Shown piece after piece: positions 1-8,370 of a DNA stretch of 64,000 bases. The translations under genes and the position numbers were made by a program. The DNA is from Cloacimonetes bacterium UBA5614. Its GTDB lineage: Bacteria; Cloacimonadota; Cloacimonadia; Cloacimonadales; Cloacimonadaceae. Within the stretch, counting starts at the first letter, position 1. Each line of letters begins with the position of its first letter. The notes beneath the pieces are model-generated. The model had not been told where the DNA came from. It saw only the letters and a list, made by a program, of their open reading frames with translations, and did not search any database. The stretch is taken from contig DIKQ01000005.1 in the NCBI GenBank assembly GCA_002424605.1, positions 248,001 to 312,000 on the forward strand, read 5' to 3'.

Positions 1-327
1 AGTCAATATGTCACCATTCATAACCAAAAACGGCTCTGTAAGTTTATCCTGCAGAAGCTTTACGGGACCGGCTGTACCAAGTGGTTTGCTTTCCTTGCTG
101 ATAACCAGTTCAACTCCATACTTTACCCCGTCGCCAAAAAAACTCTCAATATAGCCGGACTTGTAATTTGTTGCCAGATAAATCTGATTGAATCCATGTT
201 TCTTGAGATGCTCAATCTGAATTTCCAGAACCGCTTTTTCGCCAATCGGCAGTAGGGGCTTTGGTATCACTTCCGTAAAAGGTTTGAGCCTGGACCCAAG
301 TCCACCTGATAAAATCACAGCTTTCAT
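1..327 (-). CDS. sugar nucleotidyltransferase, N-terminal part (cut by window edge)
   Basis: The first 109 codons of a nucleotidyltransferase that continues past the window start. It opens MKAVILSGGLGSRLKPFT, the glycine-rich NTP-binding loop (GGLGSR) of the NTP_transferase family, followed by the PKPLLPIG segment and an acceptor region ending in VMNGDIL, where the metal-binding Asp of the GD motif lies. Enzymes of this family join a sugar 1-phosphate to an NTP to give an NDP-sugar in the cytoplasm. The form resembles GDP-mannose or D-glycero-heptose type enzymes more than RfbA, but sugar specificity cannot be read from this fragment. It lies 14 bp downstream of a glycosyltransferase on the same strand and is probably the distal part of the polysaccharide operon. 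Confidence 0.85.
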   Translation of the reverse strand, partial: MKAVILSGGLGSRLKPFTEVIPKPLLPIGEKAVLEIQIEHLKKHGFNQIYLATNYKSGYIESFFGDGVKYGVELVISKESKPLGTAGPVKLLQDKLTEPFLVMNGDILT

Positions 328-341
328 AATCCCATCTATTC

Positions 342-1601
342 CTAAACTTTTTTTATTGCATCCAGCCATTGGGCTGTACACTTATCCCAACTGAACATTT
401 CTTTTATATAATCTGCAGGAACTGTTTTGAAACTGCCTTTGTCCCTGATCAGACGTTCAATGATTCTCGGCCATTCCTCATAATCATTGGGTTTTACGAT
501 GATTCCTGCCTCAAATCTCCTTAGTATTTCATAAGAAACCCCGGAATCTGTGTGAAGAACAAGCCGGTTCATATGCATCGCATAGATTGCTCCGGTTGAA
601 CCTCCTCCCTTTTTACCGGGCATGGCAAAGCAGTCACAGGCAGTGATATAATCCCTTAGCTGCTCATTGGAGACAAATCCGACCAACTTGACTTTATCGT
701 TCAAATTATACTTGCTTATCAGGTCAGATAAATAATCAACATAAGCACTTTCACCGGTTCCGGTTATAATGCAATAAAATCTCTCAACACCAGCAAAGGA
801 AAGAGCTTTTAGCCATTTATCAATCTGATATTCTGGAACCAACCGCTGTGACATCAGAAATACAAAACTGTCGCTGTCCAATCCGGCTTTGTTCCTTGCT
901 TCATCTTTCGTTACAACGTTTTTCCAAAAGGACAAATCAATGCCCAGCCTTGCGAGAAAAACCCTTTTGGCTGTATATCTGCTTTGAACAGACTCTTTTA
1001 ATTCTTCTGACAGTACCTGAAGATTCTCTATGTATTTCAATCTGATAGCTTTCTGCCTATTTATCAGCATCCTGTGTATCAGTTTCAGAGGATTTATGCT
1101 AAAGTCAAACTGAGGCAGCAGGAACTCGGAATTGAGAAAGTGGTAGTACAAAACATGAGGATTGAGCTTCAGTATCTTTGCATGCAGAAACCTACTGAAA
1201 TCAACTGTGGTAGGCAATAATACTGTGACTTCATCCTGTGTGCTGCACTCATCAAACAAGGCATTTTCCAATTCAATCGAATACTGCAGCACCTGCTTCG
1301 TGATTCCGTAGAAACTATTCCTTTTACTTACCGGAAATGATCTGCAGGTCAATCCATCGCTGAAAATGTGTTCATAAATCCTGTCCGCCCTGTCATCCGG
1401 ACGCCAGATTTCCCACTGAATGCTACTATCAGCTTTGATTACCTTATCGCCTATGATTCCGCCCCAATCCTGGCGAAAGAAATAGATTTTCTCGCCCCTT
1501 CCATTCGTCTGGAAGGGATCAGCCAAGGTTTCTTCCTTTAACGATATTGCGTTAATGTTTTTGTAAACAGGAGGAAAAGGTATGATGAATATAACTTTCA
1601 T
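342..1601 (-). CDS. GT4-type glycosyltransferase
   Basis: A 419-aa protein with a divergent N-terminal half and a GT-B C-terminal half. The sugar-nucleotide domain includes FVFLMSQRLVPEYQIDKWLKA near residue 245, then VKLVGFVSNEQLRDY and an acidic/glycine loop PGKKGGGSTGAIYAMHM, followed by DSGVSYEIL, a position equivalent to the E-x7-E region of GT4 enzymes. It likely transfers a nucleotide-activated sugar to a growing polysaccharide or lipid-linked repeat on the cytoplasmic face of the inner membrane. It ends 14 bp before the nucleotidyltransferase gene and begins 4 bp after the flippase stop, so the three are probably co-transcribed. Donor and acceptor are unknown. Confidence 0.8.
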   Translation of the reverse strand: MKVIFIIPFPPVYKNINAISLKEETLADPFQTNGRGEKIYFFRQDWGGIIGDKVIKADSSIQWEIWRPDDRADRIYEHIFSDGLTCRSFPVSKRNSFYGITKQVLQYSIELENALFDECSTQDEVTVLLPTTVDFSRFLHAKILKLNPHVLYYHFLNSEFLLPQFDFSINPLKLIHRMLINRQKAIRLKYIENLQVLSEELKESVQSRYTAKRVFLARLGIDLSFWKNVVTKDEARNKAGLDSDSFVFLMSQRLVPEYQIDKWLKALSFAGVERFYCIITGTGESAYVDYLSDLISKYNLNDKVKLVGFVSNEQLRDYITACDCFAMPGKKGGGSTGAIYAMHMNRLVLHTDSGVSYEILRRFEAGIIVKPNDYEEWPRIIERLIRDKGSFKTVPADYIKEMFSWDKCTAQWLDAIKKV

Positions 1602-1605
1602 TCAG

Positions 1606-3099
1606 CTATTCCGTCGAGGACAATTCGGTTTTTATGTAATCTCTCATCTGTTGAGGATTGAGAGCCTGCTTCAAAAATCGGACATCATTTTTGCTTACTA
1701 TACCAGTAATCAATAAAGTCCCATATAATGTTACAAAGAATGCCACGCCAATCAATGCCTCAAAGATAAGATTACCCATAATATGCTGGTATATTATACC
1801 AAATGCGGTAAATGCAATCAGTGCTACCATTACAATCTTCAGTTCATCAGTATTAATCTTGATTTTTACCACATCTTTTGTGCTGAACCTGTTTACCCAG
1901 TAAGATACGCAATACATTGCCAGTAAAGCCAGAGCAGTGCCAACAGATTTAAGGTTCAGAAGTGCTGGATGGGTAAGTGTTACTAGCATTATCAGATAAA
2001 CTATAAAGATATACACCTGATTAATCGCAGCCCGCTTGTATCTTCCTGCAGCTATGAGTATGTTACCGTAAGGAATTGAGTTTGTAAAGACATACAGGGC
2101 AAGGGTGATTATTGCCATTGGTATTATTGAAGGTTCGTACATTTTTCCCAGTAACAGCCTGACTATCGTGGACGAAAAAATCATAATAAACAGAACGAAA
2201 GGCAGTACAAATATGAGGGAAATCCTGTGATACTGGTTGACTTTTGCCTTAAGTTCTGCCAGTTCGCTATTGGCAATGTAAGACGAAAATAGCGGGAAAA
2301 ACAAAGCACCGATATTAACCGCAATAAGCTGGATAAACCCGCCAATCCTGAAGCTTGCCCCATAGTACCCGACTTCCGTAGCTGATACAAAGAACTTCAG
2401 CAGCACTTTATCCAGGTTCATTATAAGGCTGTTGGAAATCCCTACAAGAAGTAAAGGAGCTGATATTGCAAAATACTTCTTAGCCAGCTCTTTATCATAC
2501 TCGCCGATAACTTGCTTCCTCAGCAGAAAGACCGATACTCCAAGCAGCATTACAGTATGTACGACATTCCAGCTTGCCAGCATCAGGACCCTGAACCCAA
2601 GCAAGACGATGGTAATCTTGGCAACCGTGGATATAATGTTCACGGCAATGTTCGGGATATCCTGCTTTGCCTGCTGGATATTTGCTGCAAATGTGGTTTG
2701 CGTTACTGCAATAGCTGAAGTTATCACTGCGACCAGAATGGATGTATAGATGCAATACTCAGTCTGGAATCCCTCAAAATCTACTTTGAAGCCATATTTC
2801 TGGATAAGAAAAAAGGATAAGGTAACTATCACAAAGAGCGATGTGGTGTAAGTTATCAGGCGGATATAGGTACCCAGGCATTTATCCAGCGGCTGGCCTT
2901 CCGAGACCAGTTTAATGTGGGCAGCCCCCAAACCAAGCTGGGTTAGGAATCCGAACATATTGACATAGGACAATCCGAAGGTTATCTTGCCCATAACATT
3001 CGGACCTGCAACCCTGGCGATAACAATGCTGGCAACAATGCTCAAAAACTGGATAATCAGTTGGGAAGCGTAACTGAGGACAAACTTTTGCTTGAGCAA
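1606..3099 (-). CDS. polysaccharide flippase (Wzx / MATE-like superfamily)
   Basis: About 497 aa of almost continuous hydrophobic helices (12-14 predicted), opening LLKQKFVLSYASQLIIQFLSIV and continuing IARVAGPNVMGKITF, typical of Wzx-type O-antigen flippases. Such proteins move undecaprenyl-linked repeat units across the inner membrane. The open frame runs further upstream to 3264, but that part lies inside the preceding acyltransferase gene and reads as non-membrane filler. I therefore place the start at the TTG at 3099, 5 nt after the upstream TAG and preceded by GGGAAAT. An ATG a few dozen residues further in is a weaker alternative because it would cut the first helix. Context between an acyltransferase and a glycosyltransferase supports the export role. 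Confidence 0.82.
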   Translation of the reverse strand: MLKQKFVLSYASQLIIQFLSIVASIVIARVAGPNVMGKITFGLSYVNMFGFLTQLGLGAAHIKLVSEGQPLDKCLGTYIRLITYTTSLFVIVTLSFFLIQKYGFKVDFEGFQTEYCIYTSILVAVITSAIAVTQTTFAANIQQAKQDIPNIAVNIISTVAKITIVLLGFRVLMLASWNVVHTVMLLGVSVFLLRKQVIGEYDKELAKKYFAISAPLLLVGISNSLIMNLDKVLLKFFVSATEVGYYGASFRIGGFIQLIAVNIGALFFPLFSSYIANSELAELKAKVNQYHRISLIFVLPFVLFIMIFSSTIVRLLLGKMYEPSIIPMAIITLALYVFTNSIPYGNILIAAGRYKRAAINQVYIFIVYLIMLVTLTHPALLNLKSVGTALALLAMYCVSYWVNRFSTKDVVKIKINTDELKIVMVALIAFTAFGIIYQHIMGNLIFEALIGVAFFVTLYGTLLITGIVSKNDVRFLKQALNPQQMRDYIKTELSSTE

Positions 3100-3104
3100 G
3101 TAAA

Positions 3105-3743
3105 CTATTTCCCGGGCTGTCCAGTTATCATATCGTGCGTTTGCTTGATAAACTTGGCCGGAACTCCACCAACCATTGAATATGGCTCCACATCCTCCGT
3201 TACTGCTGAATTTGGCGCAACAATTGAGTGATGCCCTATTGTTACGCCCGGGTTGATGGTGCAATTTCCGCCGATAAAGACGTTATCTTCGATTTTGATG
3301 GGTTTGGTTAAAACATTTTCAGGGGATTTATTCTTCAATGCTATGGAATTCAGGCACATCAGGTGGCTGGAATGAGTCCATAGGGCTGTTGATGGTCCGG
3401 CTATATGTACATAACTGCCGATGGAGATATCGGCGCTGTGGTCCAAAATATTACTGATACCGATATAGCTGTTGCTGCCTACGGTAATTCTTCCGGTGTG
3501 GCTACCGGTACAGACTACCCGGCTGGCAATTTCACTTTCAGACCCAACTGTGATGTGTTCCAGAACTGCCCTTGAGCCAACGGTAACATCCTGTGCCAGA
3601 ACTACCCCTGATCCGATTATCGTATGCGCCTTTATCAAAACATTCCTACCGACAACAGCATCGGGAGATATGATAATGCCTGAATTGTGTTGCCTTCTAC
3701 TGCTGATAATCCCCAGCCTGCGAAAAATCCTGTCAAATACCAT
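3105..3743 (-). CDS. hexapeptide-repeat acyltransferase
   Basis: A 212-aa left-handed beta-helix protein: repeated [IV]-G-x4 hexapeptides run through most of the chain (AVVGRNVLIKAHTIIGSGVVL, ITVGSNSYIGISN, and a C-terminal block EDNVFIGGNCTINPGVTIG ending MVGGVPAKFIKQ). This is the WbbJ/maltose O-acetyltransferase type, which transfers an acetyl or other acyl group from an acyl-CoA to a sugar hydroxyl or amine. The start is the ATG at 3743, 4 nt after the stop of the upstream gene; the longer frame to 3812 would overlap that gene by 65 bp. Likely decorates the polysaccharide or its precursor; the acceptor is not identifiable. Confidence 0.82.
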   Translation of the reverse strand: MVFDRIFRRLGIISSRRQHNSGIIISPDAVVGRNVLIKAHTIIGSGVVLAQDVTVGSRAVLEHITVGSESEIASRVVCTGSHTGRITVGSNSYIGISNILDHSADISIGSYVHIAGPSTALWTHSSHLMCLNSIALKNKSPENVLTKPIKIEDNVFIGGNCTINPGVTIGHHSIVAPNSAVTEDVEPYSMVGGVPAKFIKQTHDMITGQPGK

Positions 3744-3747
3744 AATT

Positions 3748-4740
3748 CTATCCCCTGATACCCTGGATGCGGTTAAGTACCCTGACGGGCAGGTTTTGAA
3801 ACGTGGTGGCATAGAAATGTCTCACGTCTTTGGATATGGAAAGCTTAATCCTTGCGAGATGAGGCAGTCTCTGCTCCTCTAGACCCGAAAGGTCAAAATA
3901 CCTGCAGCCCTTTTCCTTGCTCCAGACAATAGACTCCCAGAAAAGCAGCTCATTCTGGTACAAACTGCTGGGCAAATCGTTCTTGCGCGCAGCCACCCAC
4001 CCGACTGAAAGATTCGGATTAGAAAGCATTATCCCGGCTGATATGATTTCCCCATCATAAACCGCAGCGATGCATGTTCCTCTGTTTTGAGAATTAAAGT
4101 GCTGATAAATACGCCTGTAGAACTCAAACTCGTTTGGCATTCCCAATCTGTCCTTTAACTCGCCTGACAGCCCTTGAAACTTAAACATTTCGTCAGGTGC
4201 AAGATGCTTAACCTCAACTCCTGATTTCTGCGCCTTGCGGATTTTGTTGCGGGTATGCGAGTTGATGCCCTGCTCAAAGTATTCATCCAAATCCTTGCTG
4301 AGGTCAACTACCACAGTGGATTTCTCATCAAATCCGGCATGTTTATAATACGGTTCAGGCTTTAAACAGACATTGGTGTAGTAATAAATCTTTTCATTCC
4401 AACCGGCAGTTGTATAATGCATCAAATCTGCAATTCCGACAGCTTCAGGATTGTATATCCAGCCGCCATACGGAACTTCGTTGTTGCAAAGCCCTGAATA
4501 GCCGATTCTCAGCATTCCCCTGTTTTTATAGTGAATGATGCAGATGCCAACAAGCTTTTCTTTGGCTTCATAAGCCAGAACCACTATTGCATCAGTACCA
4601 AAATACTCCGCAGCAATACGGTTAAAAGCAATTTCATGAAATGGCGAACCGCCGTGCCTGATGATGAATTCATCCAGTTCCGGCGATATTTCTTCTGTCA
4701 GTTCCGGGATTCGTTTCCGGACTATCTTGATTCTTGCCAT
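3748..4740 (-). CDS. FemAB/GNAT-like peptidyl or acyl transferase
   Basis: A 330-aa protein of the FemAB-like (double GNAT) type. Visible features are a central HTRNKIRKAQKSGVEVK stretch (residues ~160-177), characteristic of Acetyltransf_6/FemAB relatives, followed by ISAGIMLSNPNLSVGWVAA and a C-terminal YFDLSGLEEQRLPHLARIK. Members are used in polysaccharide or exopolysaccharide loci, where they are thought to add an acyl or aminoacyl group to a sugar amine; related enzymes build peptidoglycan cross-bridges. Position between a GT2 gene and a hexapeptide acyltransferase suggests action on an amino sugar, which the DegT aminotransferase of this cluster could make. Substrate is inferred only. 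Confidence 0.72.
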   Translation of the reverse strand: MARIKIVRKRIPELTEEISPELDEFIIRHGGSPFHEIAFNRIAAEYFGTDAIVVLAYEAKEKLVGICIIHYKNRGMLRIGYSGLCNNEVPYGGWIYNPEAVGIADLMHYTTAGWNEKIYYYTNVCLKPEPYYKHAGFDEKSTVVVDLSKDLDEYFEQGINSHTRNKIRKAQKSGVEVKHLAPDEMFKFQGLSGELKDRLGMPNEFEFYRRIYQHFNSQNRGTCIAAVYDGEIISAGIMLSNPNLSVGWVAARKNDLPSSLYQNELLFWESIVWSKEKGCRYFDLSGLEEQRLPHLARIKLSISKDVRHFYATTFQNLPVRVLNRIQGIRG

Positions 4741-4782
4741 CCCGGCCTATGATTTTGCAGGCATGGATTTAACCCAGTTTGT

Positions 4783-5712
4783 TCAATGCTTCAGTCCTGC
4801 CTTATTCAAAGCCAGCCAAAGCAGGAACGACAAAAAGCCGGTCTTGATTGCCCAGACATGCCTCAATCTTAGTTTCAGCAGGTTCCTGACAATTGGGATG
4901 GCTACTCTGTCCCTGAAATAATGACGGAAATATCTGCGGCAGAATTCTGCATCCATATGCTTGAATATGGCGATGATGGGATTGCGGGTATCGTAATAAA
5001 GCTTTAGTGGAGAAGCTTTGCCCAGCTTCATGCTTTCCTTGTGCCAGATTTTTGCCTCAGGCGTATAATAAATCCTGAAACCCGCTTTTTTTGCCCTTAT
5101 CTGCCACTCAAAATCTTCTGCCTGCAGGAAGAACTCGGGGTCATAACCACCCGTATTCTCCCATACCTTGCGGTTGACCAGCCAGAAGATATCATCGCAG
5201 AAATCCAGTTCTCTCTCTGTATCAAACTGTCCTGTGTCCTTTTCATTCCTGCCGATGTGCCCGCCGTTCAGAAGGATGGGATGTGACTTCTTGCCAACCG
5301 TCTGCAGTACATCAGGATTATCGTAGTAATAAACCTTACCAGTTACAAAGCCGGCATCTTCATGCTTTTCAGCCGTCTCCACCAGTGCCTTTATAACTTT
5401 CTTGTCAACTCTCACATCGTTGTTTATCACCAGGCAGTAATCAACTTCTTTATTTTGAAATGCGTAGTTAAGTCCGGAATTCATGCCTTTGGAATACCCA
5501 AGGTTGACCTTATGGGCTATCAGGTGTATAATACTTCCATACAGGTCTGACAGCACTCTTGCCGAGCCGTCCGTAGAGCCGTTGGCCACTACCACCATCT
5601 CATGAGGATACTTGCAGGCAAAAACGGATTCAATGCACTCAAGAGTGTCTTTCAGTCCATTCCAGTTAAGCGTTACAACCGCTACGGAAGGATTCTTTGT
5701 CTTAACCGGCAT
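4783..5712 (-). CDS. GT2 family glycosyltransferase (rhamnosyltransferase-like)
   Basis: A 309-aa GT-A enzyme. The N-terminal VAVVTLNWNGLKDTLECIES begins the nucleotide-binding fold, followed by VVANGSTDGS; YCLVINNDVRVDKKVI gives the metal-binding DXD-like acidic site, and ED-FEWQIRAKKAGFRIYY is the catalytic-base region of the rhamnosyltransferase branch. The C-terminal ~60 residues are basic and may sit on the membrane. It is expected to transfer a deoxy sugar, perhaps rhamnose, since RfbA and RfbC are encoded just upstream. Its start overlaps the aminotransferase stop by 11 bp, indicating translational coupling. Confidence 0.85.
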   Translation of the reverse strand: MPVKTKNPSVAVVTLNWNGLKDTLECIESVFACKYPHEMVVVANGSTDGSARVLSDLYGSIIHLIAHKVNLGYSKGMNSGLNYAFQNKEVDYCLVINNDVRVDKKVIKALVETAEKHEDAGFVTGKVYYYDNPDVLQTVGKKSHPILLNGGHIGRNEKDTGQFDTERELDFCDDIFWLVNRKVWENTGGYDPEFFLQAEDFEWQIRAKKAGFRIYYTPEAKIWHKESMKLGKASPLKLYYDTRNPIIAIFKHMDAEFCRRYFRHYFRDRVAIPIVRNLLKLRLRHVWAIKTGFLSFLLWLALNKAGLKH

Positions 5713-6811
5713 AAAACCCCCTTATCGCATCGATAACTTTCTGATAATCCTCATCGGTCAGGCCAGGATACAGCGGTAAAGTAACCAATTGCTTCCAAAT
5801 GCTTTCTGAAACCGGCAGTTCTCTGTAATAGGGTTTGTACATTTCAAACAGGTGATTGGGATAATAATGCACTCCGGAATTAATACCCATCCTGTTCAGG
5901 TGCTTCCTGAGTTCGTCCCTGTTCTCGGCTTTTATGACAAAATTGTGATAGGCAGGCAGCATATAGTCTTTGACAGGAGCTACCTTTATCTGGGGGATGG
6001 AAGCCAGTTCTGTCCTATATCTTTCCGTCCAGTGCTTGCGGCGTCCGTTCATCCAGTCCAGTTTTTCCATCTGGGCCAGTCCAATGGCGGCGGTGATGTC
6101 ATTCATATGGTATTTGAAGCCGGGTTCCACCACGTCGTAAAACCAATCATAGCTATTACCTGCGCCTCTATCAAAAGTATCTTTGGAGATGCCTACCCAG
6201 CGCAGTTTCCTGATTCTGTCCGCCCAATCAGTTTTGTTGGTAACCAGCATACCGCCATCACCCGTGGAGAGGTTTTTTACTGCTTGAAAACTAAAGCAGC
6301 CGAAGTGTCCGATACTGCCCAGCATCCTGCCTTTGTATCTGCCTCCGCAAGCATGTGCGCAGTCCTCTATCACCACCAGGTTGTGCTTGTCTGCCAGTTC
6401 CATTATCGGGTCCATATCGCAGGCATACCCGCCGTAATGAACCACAATGATAGCTTTTGTCCTGGGTGTTATCAGCTTTGCAATCCCTTCTGCAGTTACG
6501 TTCAGGTTATCAGGCTCCACATCGCAGAAAACGGGAATCCCGCCGTTGTATAAAATCGCATGATTGGTGGAAACAAAGGTCATGGCAGGCGATATGACCT
6601 CCATACCTTTTACGTCTGCGCACATCAGGGCAAGATGCAAAGCTGCCGTGGCTGAATTCAGTCCTAAAGCGTGTTTTACGCCGATATACTCTGCGAACTT
6701 CTTCTCAAACTCCGCTGTTTTGGGACCCATGCCCCACCAGCCGGACTCTATCACTTCCTTCAGGTATTGCAGTTCTTTCTCATCTGAATATGGTCTGAAA
6801 ACCGGTATCAT
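5702..6811 (-). CDS. DegT/DnrJ/EryC1 sugar aminotransferase
   Basis: A 369-aa PLP-dependent fold-type I aminotransferase that aminates a nucleotide-linked keto sugar. It shows IPVFRPYSDEKELQYL at the start, ATAALHLAL for phosphate binding, the PLP-stacking/aspartate region VVIEDCAHACGG (residues ~145-156), and GCFSFQAVKNLSTGDGGML with the Schiff-base Lys in AVKN, all as in ArnB/WecE/DesI relatives. Length is normal for the family. The amino sugar made may be the acceptor for the acyltransferases encoded downstream. It lies 12 bp from rfbC. Exact sugar is unknown. Confidence 0.88.
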   Translation of the reverse strand: MIPVFRPYSDEKELQYLKEVIESGWWGMGPKTAEFEKKFAEYIGVKHALGLNSATAALHLALMCADVKGMEVISPAMTFVSTNHAILYNGGIPVFCDVEPDNLNVTAEGIAKLITPRTKAIIVVHYGGYACDMDPIMELADKHNLVVIEDCAHACGGRYKGRMLGSIGHFGCFSFQAVKNLSTGDGGMLVTNKTDWADRIRKLRWVGISKDTFDRGAGNSYDWFYDVVEPGFKYHMNDITAAIGLAQMEKLDWMNGRRKHWTERYRTELASIPQIKVAPVKDYMLPAYHNFVIKAENRDELRKHLNRMGINSGVHYYPNHLFEMYKPYYRELPVSESIWKQLVTLPLYPGLTDEDYQKVIDAIRGFYAG

Positions 6812-6823
6812 ATTTTTTTTCCC

Positions 6824-7366
6824 TCAAACACCTGGAAACAATTCGCTTGCATGTGGCAGATTTCTGTCTTTATCCGAAACTATCGGGTTAGCCAGCCCCC
6901 ATTCAATCCCGATTGCCTCGTCGCAATACAGGATGCCGGCATCATATTCGCGCTGATAATACTCGTCGCAGTGATATTCCACAATTGCAGAATCGCTCAA
7001 AACCCTGAATCCGTGCGCAAATCCGCGTGGAATCCACAGCAGAGAGGGATGCTCAAACGACAGGGTAACTGCTTCCCACTTCAGGAAAGTCGGAGATGCC
7101 GGCCTGATATCCACTGCCACATCCATGACTGTTCCCATTACCACCCGCACTAGTTTTCCCTGCTCAAACGGGTTTTTCTGGAAATGCAGCCCGCGAATGA
7201 CATCTTTCACTGAATAAGACTGATTTACCTGCACCAGTTCATTTTCGATGCCAAGCGCCTTCAGGTATTTAGCCCTCAAAACTTCAAAAAAACTGCCCCG
7301 GTAATCTGTATGCAAAACCGGTGTAATCAGGATTAACCCCGGCAGGGAAAGGTGTTCAGATTTCAT
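6824..7366 (-). CDS. rfbC: dTDP-4-dehydrorhamnose 3,5-epimerase
   Basis: A 180-aa cupin epimerase of the RmlC family, which epimerises C3 and C5 of dTDP-4-keto-6-deoxyglucose. Visible are the catalytic-His segment VIRGLHFQKNPFEQGKLV, DVAVDIRPASPTFLKWE with the catalytic Asp, LLWIPRGFAHGF, and a C-terminal YHCDEYYQREYDAGI containing the family tyrosines. It overlaps the 3' end of rfbA by 4 bp. RfbB and RfbD, the dehydratase and reductase needed for dTDP-rhamnose, are not in this window, so either they are elsewhere or the product is another dTDP-sugar. Confidence 0.9.
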   Translation of the reverse strand: MKSEHLSLPGLILITPVLHTDYRGSFFEVLRAKYLKALGIENELVQVNQSYSVKDVIRGLHFQKNPFEQGKLVRVVMGTVMDVAVDIRPASPTFLKWEAVTLSFEHPSLLWIPRGFAHGFRVLSDSAIVEYHCDEYYQREYDAGILYCDEAIGIEWGLANPIVSDKDRNLPHASELFPGV

Positions 7367-8250
7367 TTCTGGTACCTGGCGTGGAGCACTTCATCATTCA
7401 GGACTTTTTCCAGGTATGTCCTGTAATCAGATTTAGGCAGTTCATCAATCAGATTGCCCAGTTCTTCAGCGCTGATATAGTTCATCATATAAGCAGCTTC
7501 CTCGATGCAGGCGACCTTGAGCCCCTGCCTCTTTTCAATAGCACCGATAAAAGTGGACGCATCCAGCAGAGCCTGTGGAGTCCCTGTATCCAGCCAGGCG
7601 ATTCCTCGTCCCATCAGTTCAACATCCAGTTTGCCTTCATTCAGGTAAAGCTTGTTCAAATCAGTGATTTCCAGTTCACCCCGACCTGATGGTTTCAGGT
7701 TGCGGGTATAGGTCACCACTTCTTTGTTGTAGATGTACAGCCCTACCACAGCATAGTTGGATTTGGGCTGCGCCGGCTTTTCTTCAAGGGAAACCGCCCT
7801 GCCGCTATCGTCAAACTCCACCACCCCGTATCTTTCAGGGTCAGTGACATAGTAGCCGAAAACAGTCGCACCCTGGTTTTTCTGCACTGCCTTGCGGACA
7901 AAATCCAGGTTGCCGTAGAAGATATTGTCACCCAAAATCAATGTCACATCTTCATCACCGATGAATTTCTCTCCAATCAGGAATGCCTCGGCAATCCCGT
8001 TCGGCTTTTCCTGCAGGGCATATTCAATCTCCATTCCCAGATGCCTGCCGTTTCCGAACAAGGTCTTGTAAAATGGTAAGGTGTCGCTGTTTGAGATTAT
8101 CAGGATTTCTCGGATTCCCGCCAGCATCAGGGTGGAGAGCGGATAATATATCATCGGCTTGTCATAGATTAATATCAGCTGTTTGCTGTAACACAGCGAT
8201 GTAGGGTACATCCTGGAACCGGCGCCGCCGGCGAGTATGATTCCTTTCAT
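7363..8250 (-). CDS. rfbA: glucose-1-phosphate thymidylyltransferase
   Basis: A 295-aa RmlA-type enzyme that makes dTDP-glucose from dTTP and glucose 1-phosphate. It contains the nucleotide loop GIILAGGAGSRMYP, the SKQLILIYDKPMIYYPLSTLM block, the LILGDNIFYG metal site (residues ~105-114), LEEKPAQPKSNYAVVGLY and AWLDTGTPQALLDAS, all standard family blocks at normal length. The loop GGAGSR differs from the commoner GGSGTR. First step of the dTDP-deoxysugar branch, translationally coupled to rfbC through a 4-bp overlap. Confidence 0.92.
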   Translation of the reverse strand: MKGIILAGGAGSRMYPTSLCYSKQLILIYDKPMIYYPLSTLMLAGIREILIISNSDTLPFYKTLFGNGRHLGMEIEYALQEKPNGIAEAFLIGEKFIGDEDVTLILGDNIFYGNLDFVRKAVQKNQGATVFGYYVTDPERYGVVEFDDSGRAVSLEEKPAQPKSNYAVVGLYIYNKEVVTYTRNLKPSGRGELEITDLNKLYLNEGKLDVELMGRGIAWLDTGTPQALLDASTFIGAIEKRQGLKVACIEEAAYMMNYISAEELGNLIDELPKSDYRTYLEKVLNDEVLHARYQK

Positions 8251-8299
8251 TTCAGCGTCCTTAGTTTATTCGTTTTCTGGTGTCTATCTTTGCTTGCAT

Positions 8300-8349
8300 C
8301 GGGAACTCCCCGGGAACAAACTTCCCGTTGGGTTCCCGTTGACTTCCCG
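8300..8349. repeat. iterated inverted repeat with GGGAAC/GTTCCC motif
   Basis: In the 120-bp gap upstream of rfbA two direct copies of CGGGAAC (8300-8306, 8311-8317) are followed by TTCCCG (8322-8327), GTTCCCG (8332-8338) and TTCCCG (8344-8349). The arms can fold into a hairpin in more than one register. There is no T-run, so it is not an obvious intrinsic terminator. Same building principle as the elements at 30014, 35177 and 47519, with a different motif. Confidence 0.7.
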
Positions 8350-8370
8350 TATCAAGCAGGGAAAAAGCAT

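Noticed and set aside
3102..3264. N-terminal extension of the flippase
   Set aside because: It overlaps the acyltransferase gene in another frame and encodes no hydrophobic segment; the TTG at 3099 is a better start.
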